DNA from: Lysobacteraceae bacterium 2PB
Lineage (GTDB): Bacteria > Pseudomonadota > Gammaproteobacteria > Xanthomonadales > Xanthomonadaceae
Reading direction: 5' to 3'
Assembly (NCBI GenBank): GCA_005502915.1
Contig: SCMT01000002.1
Location: 62,001-126,000 of the forward strand
DNA length: 64,000 bases
The notes under the pieces were generated by a model, which worked only from the letters and a program-made list of their open reading frames with translations, did not search any database and was not told where the DNA came from. Below, one piece after another: positions 29,384 to 38,856 of this stretch. Both the position numbers and the translations under genes were made by a program. Within the stretch, counting starts at the first letter, position 1, and every line of letters starts with the position of its first letter.

Positions 29384-32300
29384 ATGTCGGAGACCACAGC
29401 GTCGACCACCGTGCTGGACAAGGCCGTCGCCGAAGGCGGCGCCTACGAGGTGCTGCGCAGGCGGCTGGGCGACCAGGGCGCGCAGCTGCGCACCCTGGCC
29501 GATGGCCTGAACGCGCAGCGGCTGCAGGAATTCGGCGGCAGCCGGATGGAGGTCGTGGGGCGGCTGCGCATCCGCACCGAGCACAACTGCGTGGCGCGCG
29601 ACATCGTCCAGGTCGGCGACTGCCTGCTGTTCGGCTACAACGTCTTCATCGGCCTGAAGAAGGAGACGCGGATCGAGGACGTGTTCTCGCTGTACCGGCT
29701 GGTCGAGGGTGCGGACGGCTACGACGTCACCCCGGTCGCGATGGCGACGAGCTTCCTCGGCGAAGCCGCGTTCGTGAAGGACTTCACCGAGCTGCATGCC
29801 TACTACAAGAACACCCGGCTGCTGCAGCTGGTGGTGCGCAACGGCAAGCTGCTGGCGGCGTTCCAGATCGGCGAGCGCATCGAGGACATGCGCGTCTTCC
29901 GCTGGCAGATTGACGGCGGCGCGGCGCGCTACATCGACAACCGCGGCGAGCGCGACATCGCCCTGCCCGCGCCGTACGACTTCGAGTGGGTCCGCGCCAC
30001 CCGCGACATGGCGGTCAACGGCCGGCATCCGCACCTCAACATCCTCGATACCCTGTTCGTCGAGACCGTCAACGGCGACCTGACGATCAAGGTCGAGAAC
30101 AACACCGAGGATGGCCTTGGCATCTACCGCGAGCCGGTGGAGGACCAGACCCAGTCGCTCGACGACGCGCAGATCGAGTTCGCGCGCGTCGGCAGCCTCG
30201 TGCTGCTGCGCATCCTGCCGTATCGCGAGCAGGCATGGCGACACCTGGCGTACAACACCATCTCGGGCAAGGTCCATCGCATCGACGCGATCGGCCAGGC
30301 CTGCGTGCAGCTGCCCGACGACCACGGCATCGTCTTCCCCGGCGGCTACATGCTGCAGAACGGCGAGACGCGCACGTTCGACCAGGCCGTGGAAGGCATG
30401 CGCTACAAGCGCACGATCCGCTCGCCCAATGGCGAGGACGTGCTGTACCTGTTCTACGAGCCGCAGGACGGCCGCATCGCGCTGTTCGTGTACAACACGA
30501 TCCAGCGCGGCATGCAGCCGCCGGTCATCGGTCATGGCTATGCGCGGCTCGAAGACGGGCGCATGGTGATCTTCAGCGCGCAAAACAACGAGCCGACCAA
30601 GATCCATCCGATGCAGGTCTGGCAGACGCCGTTCGCCTTTGACGACCACGTGGCGAAAGCGCCACCGTCGAACACCTTCATGGGCCGGATCGGCAATCCC
30701 GAGCTGGTGCGCGGCATCTCCGACCTGCTCAGCCTGGCGCGCGAGATCGACACCGCCGACGTTTCGGCGCAGCGCTACCAGCTGCTGACCCAGACCACGC
30801 GACGCCTGTTCGACCAGTACCACTGGATCGAGGACCGGCACTGCGGCGGTCTGGCGCCGCTGCTGCGCGAGATCGTCGCCAGCAGTGAGGCCGTGCTCGA
30901 CGAGTACGAGAAGGTCGAGAGCATCCGTCGCCAGTCCGCCGATGCCATGCGCGACGCGTCGGAACGGCAGAAGTCGCTGCTCGGCGGCCTGCATCCGGAC
31001 AGCTGGGAGAAGGTCCAGGACTGCGTCGATGCCCTGAACGCGATCACCGCGCAGCGCGGCCGCCTGCTGACCCTGCGCGAACAGCGCTATGTCGATGTCG
31101 CGGCGGTCGATGCGATGGAGGCCGAGCTGCTCGCCGCGCAGGCGAACGTCGGCGAGGCCACCAGCGGCTTCCTCGCCAGCGACAAGGCCCTGCATCCCTT
31201 CGCCGAGCGCGTGCAGGCGCTGGATGCCGAAGCGCAGAAGGCCGCCAGCGTGACCGCGCTGCAGACACCGCTGCAGGGCATGCAGGCGCTGTCTGCCGAT
31301 CTCGATGTGCTGTCGGAACTGATGGCGACGCTGAAGGTGGACGATGCGACGCGTCGCACGCGCATCGTCGAGACCATCTCCGAGATCTACGCCAAACTCA
31401 ACCAGGCCAAGGCGCGCGCCGACCAGCGACGCAAGGCGCTGGGTTCGAGCGAAGCCGTGGCCCAGTTCGGCGCGCAGTTCACCCTGTTCGGGCAGAGCAT
31501 CGCCAGCGCGCTGGCTTCGGCGCGCGATCCGGAGCGCTGCGACCAGGAGCTGTCGCGGCTGCTGATCCAGCTGGAAGAACTGGAAAGCCAGTTCGGCGAG
31601 CACGAACAATTCCTCGGCGACATCGTCGCCAAGCGCGACGAGCTGCTGGACAGCTTCGAAGCGCACAAGCAGTCGCTGCTCGACGAGCGCCAGCGCAAGA
31701 CGCAGTCGCTGGCCGATGCGGCTTCGCGCATCCTCGACGGCCTGACTCGGCGCACCGCGCGCCTGTCGGGCATGGACGAGCTCAACGCCTTCTTCGCCGG
31801 CGACGCGCTGATCCTCAAGCTCCGCGACCTCGCCGAGCGCCTGCGCGCGCTCAAGGATTCGGTGAAGGCCGACGACATCGACGCGCGCCTCAAGGGCGTG
31901 CGCGACCAGGCCGTGCGCGCGCTGCGCGACCGCACCGAGCTGTTCGAGGAAGGCGGTAACGTCATCAAGCTCGGCCCGCGCCATCGTTTCAGCGTGAACA
32001 CGCAGGAACTGGACCTGACCGTGCTGCCGCGCGAGGACGGCCTGGCCCTGCACCTGACCGGTACCGAGTTCTTCGTGCCGGTGCGCGATCCCGAGCTGGA
32101 TGCCCTGCGCGATTTCTGGTCGCTCGGCCTGGAATCCGAATCGCCGCAGCTGTACCGCGCCGAGTACCTGCTGGGCGAAGTGCTCGATGCGGCCGAGGCC
32201 GGTCGGGAGGGATTGACCCTCGACCTGCTGCGCCAGCAGGCGAAACAGCCGGAGCTGCTGTCGAAGACGATCCGCGAGTTCGCCGCGTCGCGCTATCGCG

Positions 32301-34705
32301 ACGGCTACGAGAAGGGCATCCACGACCACGACGCCGCGCTGCTGCTGGCGGCGCTGCTGCCGTTGCGCGACAGCGCCGGCCTGCTTGCGCATGCGCCTGC
32401 CGCCCGCGCCTGGGCCAGCCTGTTCTGGGCGCGCGTGCGCGACCGCGCCGAGGCCGCGCTGTGGGCGGATCGCGCGCGCAACGCGCAGGGCATCGACCGC
32501 GTGTTCTCGCATCGTGGCGGCCTGTCGAGCCTGCGCGACGAGATCGCACAGGCGATGCGCGCCGAAGCGGAAGCGCATGCGCTGCCCGTCGAGGCCGCGC
32601 TGTGCGATCCGGCCGCCGACTACCTGGTCGCGGTGATCGCGGCGCCGCATCCTGCCTTCGTGTTCAGTCGCTATGCGCGCCAGCTGCACGAGGCGCTGCG
32701 CCAGCGCCTGGTCGCGGAGCGCCTGTGGGATGCGCTGCAGGCCTCACTGCAGTCCCTGCGCGAGCAGCCGGCCGCGCGTTGGCACCTGGCCCGGCACTGG
32801 TTCGAGGCCATGGGCCAGGATCCGGCGCATGCGGCGCTGGTCGACTATCTGCCGGAAGCGGTCGCCCTGCTGCTGCTCGGCGACGAAGCGCTGTCGAAGG
32901 TGGTCGAGGTCGACCTGCGCGCCAGCGTGACCGGTCTGCTCGGCGAGCATCCGCGCATCGCGGCCGGTACGCTGCAGATCGGCGTCGACGATCTCGCCGA
33001 ACGCCTGCGCCGGCATCGCGCGGAGTTCCTGCCGAAGTTCCGCCGCTGCCACACCCTGCGCCAGGCGCTGGTCGCGCGCGAGCGCGAAGCGCTGCGACTC
33101 TCGGAGTTCAAGGCGCGGCCGCTCAGTTCGTTCGTGCGCAACAAGCTGATCAACGACGTCTACCTCGGCGTGATCGGCGACAACCTCGCCAAGCAGATGG
33201 GCACGGTCGGCGAGAGCAAGCGCAGCGACCTGATGGGCATGCTGATGCTGATCTCGCCGCCCGGCTACGGAAAGACCACGCTGATGGAATACGTGGCGCA
33301 CCGGCTGGGCCTGATCTTCATGAAGATCAACGGCCCGGCGCTGGGCCACGAGGTGCGTTCGCTCGATCCCGCGCAGGCGCCGGACGCCAATGCGAAGCGC
33401 GAGCTGGAGAAGCTCAACCTCGCGCTGGAGATGGGCAACAACGTGATGCTGTACGTCGACGACATCCAGCACACGCATCCGGAATTCCTGCAGAAGTTCA
33501 TCTCGCTGTGCGACGGCACGCGGCGCATCGAAGGCGTGTGGCAGGGGCGCACGCGTACCTACGACCTGCGCGGCAAGAAGTTCTGCGTGGTGATGGCCGG
33601 CAATCCGTACACCGAGTCCGGCGAAGTCTTCAAGATCCCGGACATGCTCGCCAACCGCGCCGACATCTACAACCTCGGCGACGTGCTCGGCGGCATGGAG
33701 GACGCGTTCAAGCTCAGCTACATCGAGAACTGCCTGACCTCCAATCCGGTGCTGGCGCCGCTGGCCACCCGCGACCTCGGCGACCTGTACAAGCTGGTCG
33801 ACAAGATCGCGGGCAAGCCCTTCTCCGCGAACAGCCTCAGCCACGCCTACAGCGCCGCCGAGATCAACGAGATCACCGCGACGCTGGAGCGCCTCATCCA
33901 GGTGCGCGAGGTGGTCTACCGCGTCAACCAGCAGTACATCGCCAGCGCCGCGCAGGCCGACAAGTACCGCACGGAGCCGGCGTTCAAGCTGCAGGGCAGC
34001 TACCGCAACATGAACAAGCTGGCCGAGAAGATCTCGCCTGTGATGAACGCCGCGGAGCTGCAGCAGCTGATCGCCGACCACTACCAGGGCGAGTCGCAGC
34101 TGCTCACCACCGGCGCCGAGGAAAACCTGCTCAAGCTCGCTGAACTGCGCGAGGTCATGAGCGATGCGCAGGCCGCGCGCTGGGCGCAGATCAAGCGCGA
34201 TTTCCTGCGCAACAAGGCGATGGGCTCGGACGATGCCGAGGTCGGCCCGCGCGTGGTCGCGCAGCTCGCCGACCTGGTCGACGGCGTGCGTGGCCTGGAG
34301 AAGCTTGGCGAGCGCTCGCCCGAAGTCCCCGTGGTGCAGGCCGAGCCTGCGCCGTGGCCGCAGCTGCTCGCCTCGCTGGAGCGCCTCGCCGAGGCGATGG
34401 CCACGCCGCGCGTCACAGCCGTCGCATCTGAAGCGGTGGATGTGCCGCCCGCGAACGCAGCACCCGCGCCGGACTGGTTCGAACGCCATGCCGAGCAGCA
34501 GGCGCAGCTGCAGCAGGTGCTGGCGCTGATCGCCGAACGTATCGCCACGCAGACCGAGGCGATGAAAGCGACCCCGGCCGCCGCGCCCCGTCGCCGTCGC
34601 GCACCGGGCGACGCCGCGTCCGCCCCGCTGGACGAGCGTGAAGTACAACTGCAGAAGGCGCTGGAGGAATTCTCCGACCGCCTGCTCGGCCGGACGCCGC
34701 GATGA
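29384..34705 (+). CDS. Giant AAA-type ATPase (DUF3686 / DNA-repair-ATPase family)
   Basis: Protein of 1773 residues. The N-terminal half (about 1-500) is a mostly beta region with repeated blocks of the DUF3686 type (for example HLAYNTISGKVHRIDAIGQA). Helical coiled-coil stretches follow (about 500-870). A AAA domain near 1280-1500 has Walker A PPGYGKTT (about 1291-1298), Walker B VMLYVDDIQHT and a sensor region VVMAGNPYTESG. The tail (about 1640-1740) is Ala/Pro-rich and ends in a helix. The family name refers to DNA repair, but I see no nuclease or DNA-binding motif, and the neighbours (PspA, flotillin, YqiJ) point to the membrane. A good ribosome binding site (GAGGAT) precedes 29384. The stop overlaps the next start (ATGA). 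Confidence 0.88.
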   Translation: MSETTASTTVLDKAVAEGGAYEVLRRRLGDQGAQLRTLADGLNAQRLQEFGGSRMEVVGRLRIRTEHNCVARDIVQVGDCLLFGYNVFIGLKKETRIEDVFSLYRLVEGADGYDVTPVAMATSFLGEAAFVKDFTELHAYYKNTRLLQLVVRNGKLLAAFQIGERIEDMRVFRWQIDGGAARYIDNRGERDIALPAPYDFEWVRATRDMAVNGRHPHLNILDTLFVETVNGDLTIKVENNTEDGLGIYREPVEDQTQSLDDAQIEFARVGSLVLLRILPYREQAWRHLAYNTISGKVHRIDAIGQACVQLPDDHGIVFPGGYMLQNGETRTFDQAVEGMRYKRTIRSPNGEDVLYLFYEPQDGRIALFVYNTIQRGMQPPVIGHGYARLEDGRMVIFSAQNNEPTKIHPMQVWQTPFAFDDHVAKAPPSNTFMGRIGNPELVRGISDLLSLAREIDTADVSAQRYQLLTQTTRRLFDQYHWIEDRHCGGLAPLLREIVASSEAVLDEYEKVESIRRQSADAMRDASERQKSLLGGLHPDSWEKVQDCVDALNAITAQRGRLLTLREQRYVDVAAVDAMEAELLAAQANVGEATSGFLASDKALHPFAERVQALDAEAQKAASVTALQTPLQGMQALSADLDVLSELMATLKVDDATRRTRIVETISEIYAKLNQAKARADQRRKALGSSEAVAQFGAQFTLFGQSIASALASARDPERCDQELSRLLIQLEELESQFGEHEQFLGDIVAKRDELLDSFEAHKQSLLDERQRKTQSLADAASRILDGLTRRTARLSGMDELNAFFAGDALILKLRDLAERLRALKDSVKADDIDARLKGVRDQAVRALRDRTELFEEGGNVIKLGPRHRFSVNTQELDLTVLPREDGLALHLTGTEFFVPVRDPELDALRDFWSLGLESESPQLYRAEYLLGEVLDAAEAGREGLTLDLLRQQAKQPELLSKTIREFAASRYRDGYEKGIHDHDAALLLAALLPLRDSAGLLAHAPAARAWASLFWARVRDRAEAALWADRARNAQGIDRVFSHRGGLSSLRDEIAQAMRAEAEAHALPVEAALCDPAADYLVAVIAAPHPAFVFSRYARQLHEALRQRLVAERLWDALQASLQSLREQPAARWHLARHWFEAMGQDPAHAALVDYLPEAVALLLLGDEALSKVVEVDLRASVTGLLGEHPRIAAGTLQIGVDDLAERLRRHRAEFLPKFRRCHTLRQALVAREREALRLSEFKARPLSSFVRNKLINDVYLGVIGDNLAKQMGTVGESKRSDLMGMLMLISPPGYGKTTLMEYVAHRLGLIFMKINGPALGHEVRSLDPAQAPDANAKRELEKLNLALEMGNNVMLYVDDIQHTHPEFLQKFISLCDGTRRIEGVWQGRTRTYDLRGKKFCVVMAGNPYTESGEVFKIPDMLANRADIYNLGDVLGGMEDAFKLSYIENCLTSNPVLAPLATRDLGDLYKLVDKIAGKPFSANSLSHAYSAAEINEITATLERLIQVREVVYRVNQQYIASAAQADKYRTEPAFKLQGSYRNMNKLAEKISPVMNAAELQQLIADHYQGESQLLTTGAEENLLKLAELREVMSDAQAARWAQIKRDFLRNKAMGSDDAEVGPRVVAQLADLVDGVRGLEKLGERSPEVPVVQAEPAPWPQLLASLERLAEAMATPRVTAVASEAVDVPPANAAPAPDWFERHAEQQAQLQQVLALIAERIATQTEAMKATPAAAPRRRRAPGDAASAPLDEREVQLQKALEEFSDRLLGRTPR

Positions 34706-35424
34706 GCGATGCAGTGAGCAACGCGGCGCGCGTCGATTTCGCCGAACTCGACCGCCTGCTGCGCGAAAGCGCGGCGGACGCGGTGCTCGACGACGACGAG
34801 AAGCTCGAATTGCGCCAGCTCGGCGCCGGTCTCGCCCGCGACCGCGTGCGCTACCTGCGCAACCGCGCCTTCGATCTCGTCCGCGAGCGCTGGCCTGATC
34901 CCGCGTATGCACCGATGGACCTGCTGCGCTGGCTGGAGCAGGTCGTGCGCACGCTCGACGCCGTCGCCGATCCGCCGCCGGTGGAAGCGCAGGCCTGGTT
35001 CTCGCCTGGCGAAGACTGCCTGCGCAGGTTGCGCGAACTGTGCATAAGCGCGAAGCGCAGCATCGATGTCTGCGTCTACACCGTCTCCGACGACCGCCTC
35101 ACCGCCGCGCTCACCGACGCCCACGCGCGCGGTGTCGCGGTGCGCATCATCGGCGACGACCACAAGGTCCACGACGCCGGCAGCGACATGCTCCGCCTGC
35201 GCGACCACGGCCTGCCCGTGCGCCTCGACGCCAGCGCCTTCCACATGCACCACAAGTTCGCCCTCTTCGACGGCCGCCGCCTCGCCACCGGCAGCTTCAA
35301 CTGGACCCGCAGCGCCACCGAAGGCAACGAGGAGAACCTGATCGTCACCGACGATGTCCGCCTGGTCCGCGCCTTCGCCGAGCGGTTCGAGCGGCTGTGG
35401 CAGGCCTACGGCCCCGATCGCTGA
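34702..35424 (+). CDS. Phospholipase-D-like protein with one HKD motif
   Basis: Protein of 240 residues. Residues 1-90 are helical and unlike known domains; residues about 95-235 form one PLD catalytic domain. The HKD motif is H183, K185, D190 (HHKFALFD), followed by GSFNWT and a glutamate-rich ENLIVTDD. A single HKD means that two copies must dimerise to form an active site, as in Nuc endonuclease and mitochondrial cardiolipin hydrolase. Substrate may be phospholipid (cardiolipin) or nucleic acid; the sequence does not decide. The 4-base overlap with the AAA ATPase gene indicates translational coupling, and it is the last gene of the operon. No signal peptide. Confidence 0.87.
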   Translation: MSDAVSNAARVDFAELDRLLRESAADAVLDDDEKLELRQLGAGLARDRVRYLRNRAFDLVRERWPDPAYAPMDLLRWLEQVVRTLDAVADPPPVEAQAWFSPGEDCLRRLRELCISAKRSIDVCVYTVSDDRLTAALTDAHARGVAVRIIGDDHKVHDAGSDMLRLRDHGLPVRLDASAFHMHHKFALFDGRRLATGSFNWTRSATEGNEENLIVTDDVRLVRAFAERFERLWQAYGPDR

Positions 35425-35560
35425 GCCCGGAGTCGCGTTTTCGCCGCAATTTCGCGGGGGTTCGGTGCCAAACCCGGCCCCAGGGCTTATCCTTGGCGGC
35501 CTTGTTTCGCATGGCTGCGGCCGCTGTCCGCGCCGGCCCGGACCCCCACACGATCCCGAC

Positions 35561-36457
35561 ATGACTGTGCAGACCTTCCCCGACTACCCCTTCACCCCGA
35601 ACCGGTTCGAGGTGCGCCCCGGCATCGCGATGTCCTACCTCGACGAGGGTCCGCGCGATGGCGAGGTGGTCGTCATGGTCCACGGCAATCCCTCGTGGAG
35701 CTTCTTGTGGCGGCACCTGGTGTCGGGGTTGAAGGACAAGTACCGGTGCATCGTGCCGGACCACGTCGGCATGGGCCTGTCGGACAAGCCGGGGGACGAC
35801 CGCTACACCTATACCCTGCAGTCGCGCGTCGACGACGTGACGCGCCTGCTGGAGCACCTGGGCATCGACGGCCCGGTGACCTTGGCGGTGCACGACTGGG
35901 GCGGGATGATCGGCTTCGGCTGGGCGCTGTCGCACCAGGCGCAGGTGCGCCGGCTGGTGATCACCAATACCGCCGCGTTCCCGCTGCCGGCGGCCAAGCC
36001 GATGCCGTGGCAGCTGAACCTGTGCCGCAACACCATGCTCGGCGCGTTCCTGATCCGCGCGTTCAACGCCTTCGCCGCCGGCACGGCGCGCGACTGCGTG
36101 TCGCGCAAGCTGTCGAAGGACGTGTATCGCGGCTACGTGGCGCCCTACGATTCCTGGGCGAACCGCATCGCCACCCTGCGCTTCGTGCAGGACATCCCGC
36201 TGGCCGAAGGCGACCCCGCCTGGGCGCTGCTGAAGGCCTCCGAACAGCGCCTGCCTTCGTATGCGGATCGCCCGGCGTTCATCGCCTGGGGCCTGCAGGA
36301 TTTCGTGTTCGACCAGCACTTCCTCGACGGCTTCCAGCGCGCCCTGCCGAACGCCGAGGTGCACGCCTTCCACGACGCGCACCACTACGTGCTGGAAGAC
36401 AAGCACGAGGTGCTGGTCCCCGCGATCCGCCGCTTCCTGGACGCGAATCCGGTCTGA
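35561..36457 (+). CDS. oleB: OleB: beta-lactone decarboxylase of olefin biosynthesis
   Basis: Protein of 298 residues, alpha/beta hydrolase of the haloalkane-dehalogenase type. The nucleophile is an aspartate, D112 in VHDWGG, where dehalogenases also have aspartate; the oxyanion motif is HGNPSWSF; the base is probably H275 in DAHHYVLED. OleB converts the beta-lactone made by OleC to a cis-olefin and CO2, the last step of the pathway. The assignment over a true dehalogenase relies on the oleA, oleC and oleD neighbours and on the PHD-free stretch typical of OleB. The start at 35561 was chosen because homology begins with the YPFTPNRFEVRPG stretch. Confidence 0.9.
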   Translation: MTVQTFPDYPFTPNRFEVRPGIAMSYLDEGPRDGEVVVMVHGNPSWSFLWRHLVSGLKDKYRCIVPDHVGMGLSDKPGDDRYTYTLQSRVDDVTRLLEHLGIDGPVTLAVHDWGGMIGFGWALSHQAQVRRLVITNTAAFPLPAAKPMPWQLNLCRNTMLGAFLIRAFNAFAAGTARDCVSRKLSKDVYRGYVAPYDSWANRIATLRFVQDIPLAEGDPAWALLKASEQRLPSYADRPAFIAWGLQDFVFDQHFLDGFQRALPNAEVHAFHDAHHYVLEDKHEVLVPAIRRFLDANPV

Positions 36458-36505
36458 GCCGCGGCGCGGGCGGTGGTTGTCCGCTCACTTCATCGTCCGT
36501 CCGCG

Positions 36506-36874
36506 TCAGTCGATCGCACGCCCCAGCGCGCGCGCCACGTCCTCGGGGGTGAGCGGGGCCAGGCCGTGGGCGATCCGCGCCTTGTCGCACTGCGGGCTGG
36601 GTTCGCCGTGCTCCCAGGCCATCGACAGCTCGCGGCAGACCGAGGGTCGGTGCTCGTAGATCGTGCAGGCGACCGATTCGCCGATCGTCCCGCCGAGCGC
36701 GACGCAGCGCGGCTGTTTCGCCCAGGTGCCGCGCATGCAGCGCTGGTGGGCATCGAGGACTTCGGTCAGCGCGACCGGGACCTGGCCGCCGAGCTCGGCC
36801 TCGGCTTCGGACCAGTGGAAGCTGACGCGGTAGGCGGCGCAGCAGGCGCCGCAGGACAGGCAGGGATGCGACAT
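36506..36874 (-). CDS. YkgJ-family cysteine-cluster protein
   Basis: Protein of 122 residues with the metal-binding cluster CLSCGACC near the N terminus and further cysteines in RCMRGTW, RCVAL, ACTIYEHRPSVCREL and QCDKAR. This is the pattern of the YkgJ / UPF0153 family, predicted zinc- or iron-sulfur-binding proteins of unknown function. It sits on the opposite strand between oleB and oleC, 48 bases after oleB. The ATG at 36874 is used because the conserved N terminus is MSHPCLSCGACC; the extension upstream is not conserved and overlaps the oleC promoter region. Confidence 0.85.
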   Translation of the reverse strand: MSHPCLSCGACCAAYRVSFHWSEAEAELGGQVPVALTEVLDAHQRCMRGTWAKQPRCVALGGTIGESVACTIYEHRPSVCRELSMAWEHGEPSPQCDKARIAHGLAPLTPEDVARALGRAID

Positions 36875-36987
36875 GCGCGGCAGGAGGAAGATGGGGGCGT
36901 AATGCGGCAGGCGTCGGACTGGGTCGGAAATTCTGCGCATCCGCGTGCCATTGGCAAGCACCGCGCCGCTCGCGAGACAATGCCGGC

Positions 36988-38658
36988 ATGAACGCCTCGT
37001 CCCCTGCGCCCGACACGCCCGCTCCCGCCTGCAACATCGCCGCCAGCCTGCCGCGCCTGGCCCGCGAGCGCCCCGACCAGGTGGCGATGCGCTGCCCCGG
37101 GCCGTCCGGTCGCTACGACGTGGCCCTGACCTATGTCCAGCTGGACGCGCGCAGTGACGCCATCGCCGCCGGGCTGGCGAAGCGCGGTATCGCGCGCGGC
37201 ACCCGTACCGTGGTGATGGTGCGGCCGACGCCGGAGTTCTTCCTGCTGATGTTCGCGCTGTTCAAGGCCGGGGCGGTGCCGGTGCTGGTGGACCCGGGCA
37301 TCGACAAGCGCGCGCTGCGCCAGTGCCTGGACGAGGCGAAGCCCGAGGCCTTCATCGGCATTCCGCTGGCGCAGTTCGCGCGCGTGCTGCTGCGCTGGGC
37401 GCGCAGCGCGCGGATCCGCGTGACCACCGGGACGCGGGCGATCCTCGCCGACGCGACGCTGGCGGACATCGAGGCCGCCGGGGCGGGCGCCGGGCCGCAG
37501 CTGGCCAACACGCAGCCCGACGACGTGGCCGCGATCCTGTTCACCAGCGGCTCGACCGGCATTCCCAAGGGCGTCGTCTACCGGCACCGGCATTTCGTCG
37601 CGCAGATCGCGATGATGGGCGAGGCCTTCGGCATCGTGCCCGGTGGCGTGAACCTGCCGACCTTCCCGCCGTTCGCGCTGTTCGACCCGGCGCTCGGCAC
37701 CACCTCGATCATCCCCGACATGGACCCGACGCGGCCGGCCAAGGCCGACCCGCGCAAGCTGCATGCGGCGATCGACCGTTTCGGCGTCGACCAGCTGTTC
37801 GGCTCGCCGGCGCTGATGCGCGTGCTCGCCGACCACGGCGTGCCGCTGAAGACGGTGAAGACGGTGATGTCGGCCGGCGCGCCCGTACCGGCGGACGTGG
37901 TCGCGAAGATCCAGTCGCTGCTGCCGCCCGATGCCCGTTTCTGGACGCCCTACGGCGCGACCGAATGCCTGCCAGTGGCGATCATCGAGGGGCGCGAGCT
38001 GCTCACCCTGCGCCAGCGCACCGAGCAGGGTGCCGGCACCTGCGTCGGCCGCGCGGTGCCGCCGAACGACGTGCGCCTGATCCGCGTCACCGACGAGGCG
38101 ATCGAAGACTGGTCCGACGACCTGATGGTGAAGGGCGGCATCGTCGGCGAGATCACCGTGGCAGGCCCCAGCGCGACCGACCTGTATTTCAACCGCGACG
38201 CGCAGACGCGTCTGGCGAAGATCCGCGAAACTGCCGTCGACGGCAGCGAGCGCGTCGTGCATCGCATGGGCGACCTGGGCTATTTCGACGCCGAGGGCCG
38301 GCTGTGGTTCTGCGGCCGCAAGTCGCAGCGCGTGGTCACCGCGTCGACGACGCTGTGCACCGAGCAGGTCGAGCCGGTGTTCAACACCCATCGCGACGTG
38401 CGCCGCACCGCGCTGGTCGGCATCGGCGCCTTCGGCGCGCAGTGCGCGGTGCTGTGCGTGGAGCTGCGCGAGGGTGTGGCGGCGACGGAGTGGCCGCGCA
38501 TCGAGGCCGAACTGCGCCATCTCGGCGAAGGCTTCGTGCATACCGCGAAGATCGATGCCTTCCTGCATCATCCGAAGCCCTTTCCGGTCGACATCCGCCA
38601 CAACGCGAAGATCGGCCGCGAGAAGCTGGCGGCGTGGGCGGCGAAGCGGGTGCGTTGA
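36988..38658 (+). CDS. oleC: OleC: beta-lactone synthetase (AMP-dependent ligase family)
   Basis: Protein of 556 residues of the ANL adenylating superfamily. The phosphate-binding loop is LFTSGSTGIPKGVVYRH, the adenine motif is FWTPYGATECLP, the hinge region reads HRMGDLGYFDAEGRLWFCGR, and the C-terminal lysine region is HNAKIGREKLAAW. In the olefin pathway OleC uses ATP to convert the 2-alkyl-3-hydroxy acid from OleD to a beta-lactone. Fatty-acyl-CoA ligase function is the obvious alternative; the oleA/oleB/oleD context decides. The YkgJ-family gene lies between oleB and oleC on the other strand, so oleC probably has its own promoter. Confidence 0.93.
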   Translation: MNASSPAPDTPAPACNIAASLPRLARERPDQVAMRCPGPSGRYDVALTYVQLDARSDAIAAGLAKRGIARGTRTVVMVRPTPEFFLLMFALFKAGAVPVLVDPGIDKRALRQCLDEAKPEAFIGIPLAQFARVLLRWARSARIRVTTGTRAILADATLADIEAAGAGAGPQLANTQPDDVAAILFTSGSTGIPKGVVYRHRHFVAQIAMMGEAFGIVPGGVNLPTFPPFALFDPALGTTSIIPDMDPTRPAKADPRKLHAAIDRFGVDQLFGSPALMRVLADHGVPLKTVKTVMSAGAPVPADVVAKIQSLLPPDARFWTPYGATECLPVAIIEGRELLTLRQRTEQGAGTCVGRAVPPNDVRLIRVTDEAIEDWSDDLMVKGGIVGEITVAGPSATDLYFNRDAQTRLAKIRETAVDGSERVVHRMGDLGYFDAEGRLWFCGRKSQRVVTASTTLCTEQVEPVFNTHRDVRRTALVGIGAFGAQCAVLCVELREGVAATEWPRIEAELRHLGEGFVHTAKIDAFLHHPKPFPVDIRHNAKIGREKLAAWAAKRVR

Positions 38659-38766
38659 GCGAGCGGTGCGAGCGGCCGAGCAGGCGCGACGCAACTCGCG
38701 GCATGAGGCTTTCGCGGCTGGAATTCCGAGTCGCGACGTTCGTCGTGCCTCCGGGAAGGAAGATGC

Positions 38767-38796
38767 AAAAAGCCGCGGACCTTGCGATCCGCGGCT
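38767..38796 (-). terminator. Factor-independent terminator of the serine protease gene
   Basis: On the minus strand AGCCGCGGA (plus 38796-38788) pairs with TCCGCGGCT (plus 38779-38771) around an 8-base loop, followed by TTTTT (plus 38771-38767). It lies 60 bases past the protease stop. Confidence 0.9.
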
Positions 38797-38856
38797 GAAA
38801 TGATCATCCGGGCCGTGGCCCGTCCGATCAGCAAGTCGTTGTTATGGTGTCGCGAC

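Noticed and set aside
27443-32689. Open minus-strand frame of about 1750 codons opposite the flotillin and giant ATPase genes
   Set aside because: It is a mirror of GC-rich codon usage in two well-supported genes; the translation has no domain and is biased to R, L, G, A, H and Q.
29384-35424. Phage-defence system made of the giant ATPase and the PLD-like protein
   Set aside because: ATPase plus PLD can look like a defence pair, but all upstream operon partners are membrane-maintenance proteins and no other defence genes are near; left as a possibility only.
35561-36457. Haloalkane dehalogenase
   Set aside because: The catalytic layout is shared, but the oleA, oleC and oleD neighbours make OleB the better call.
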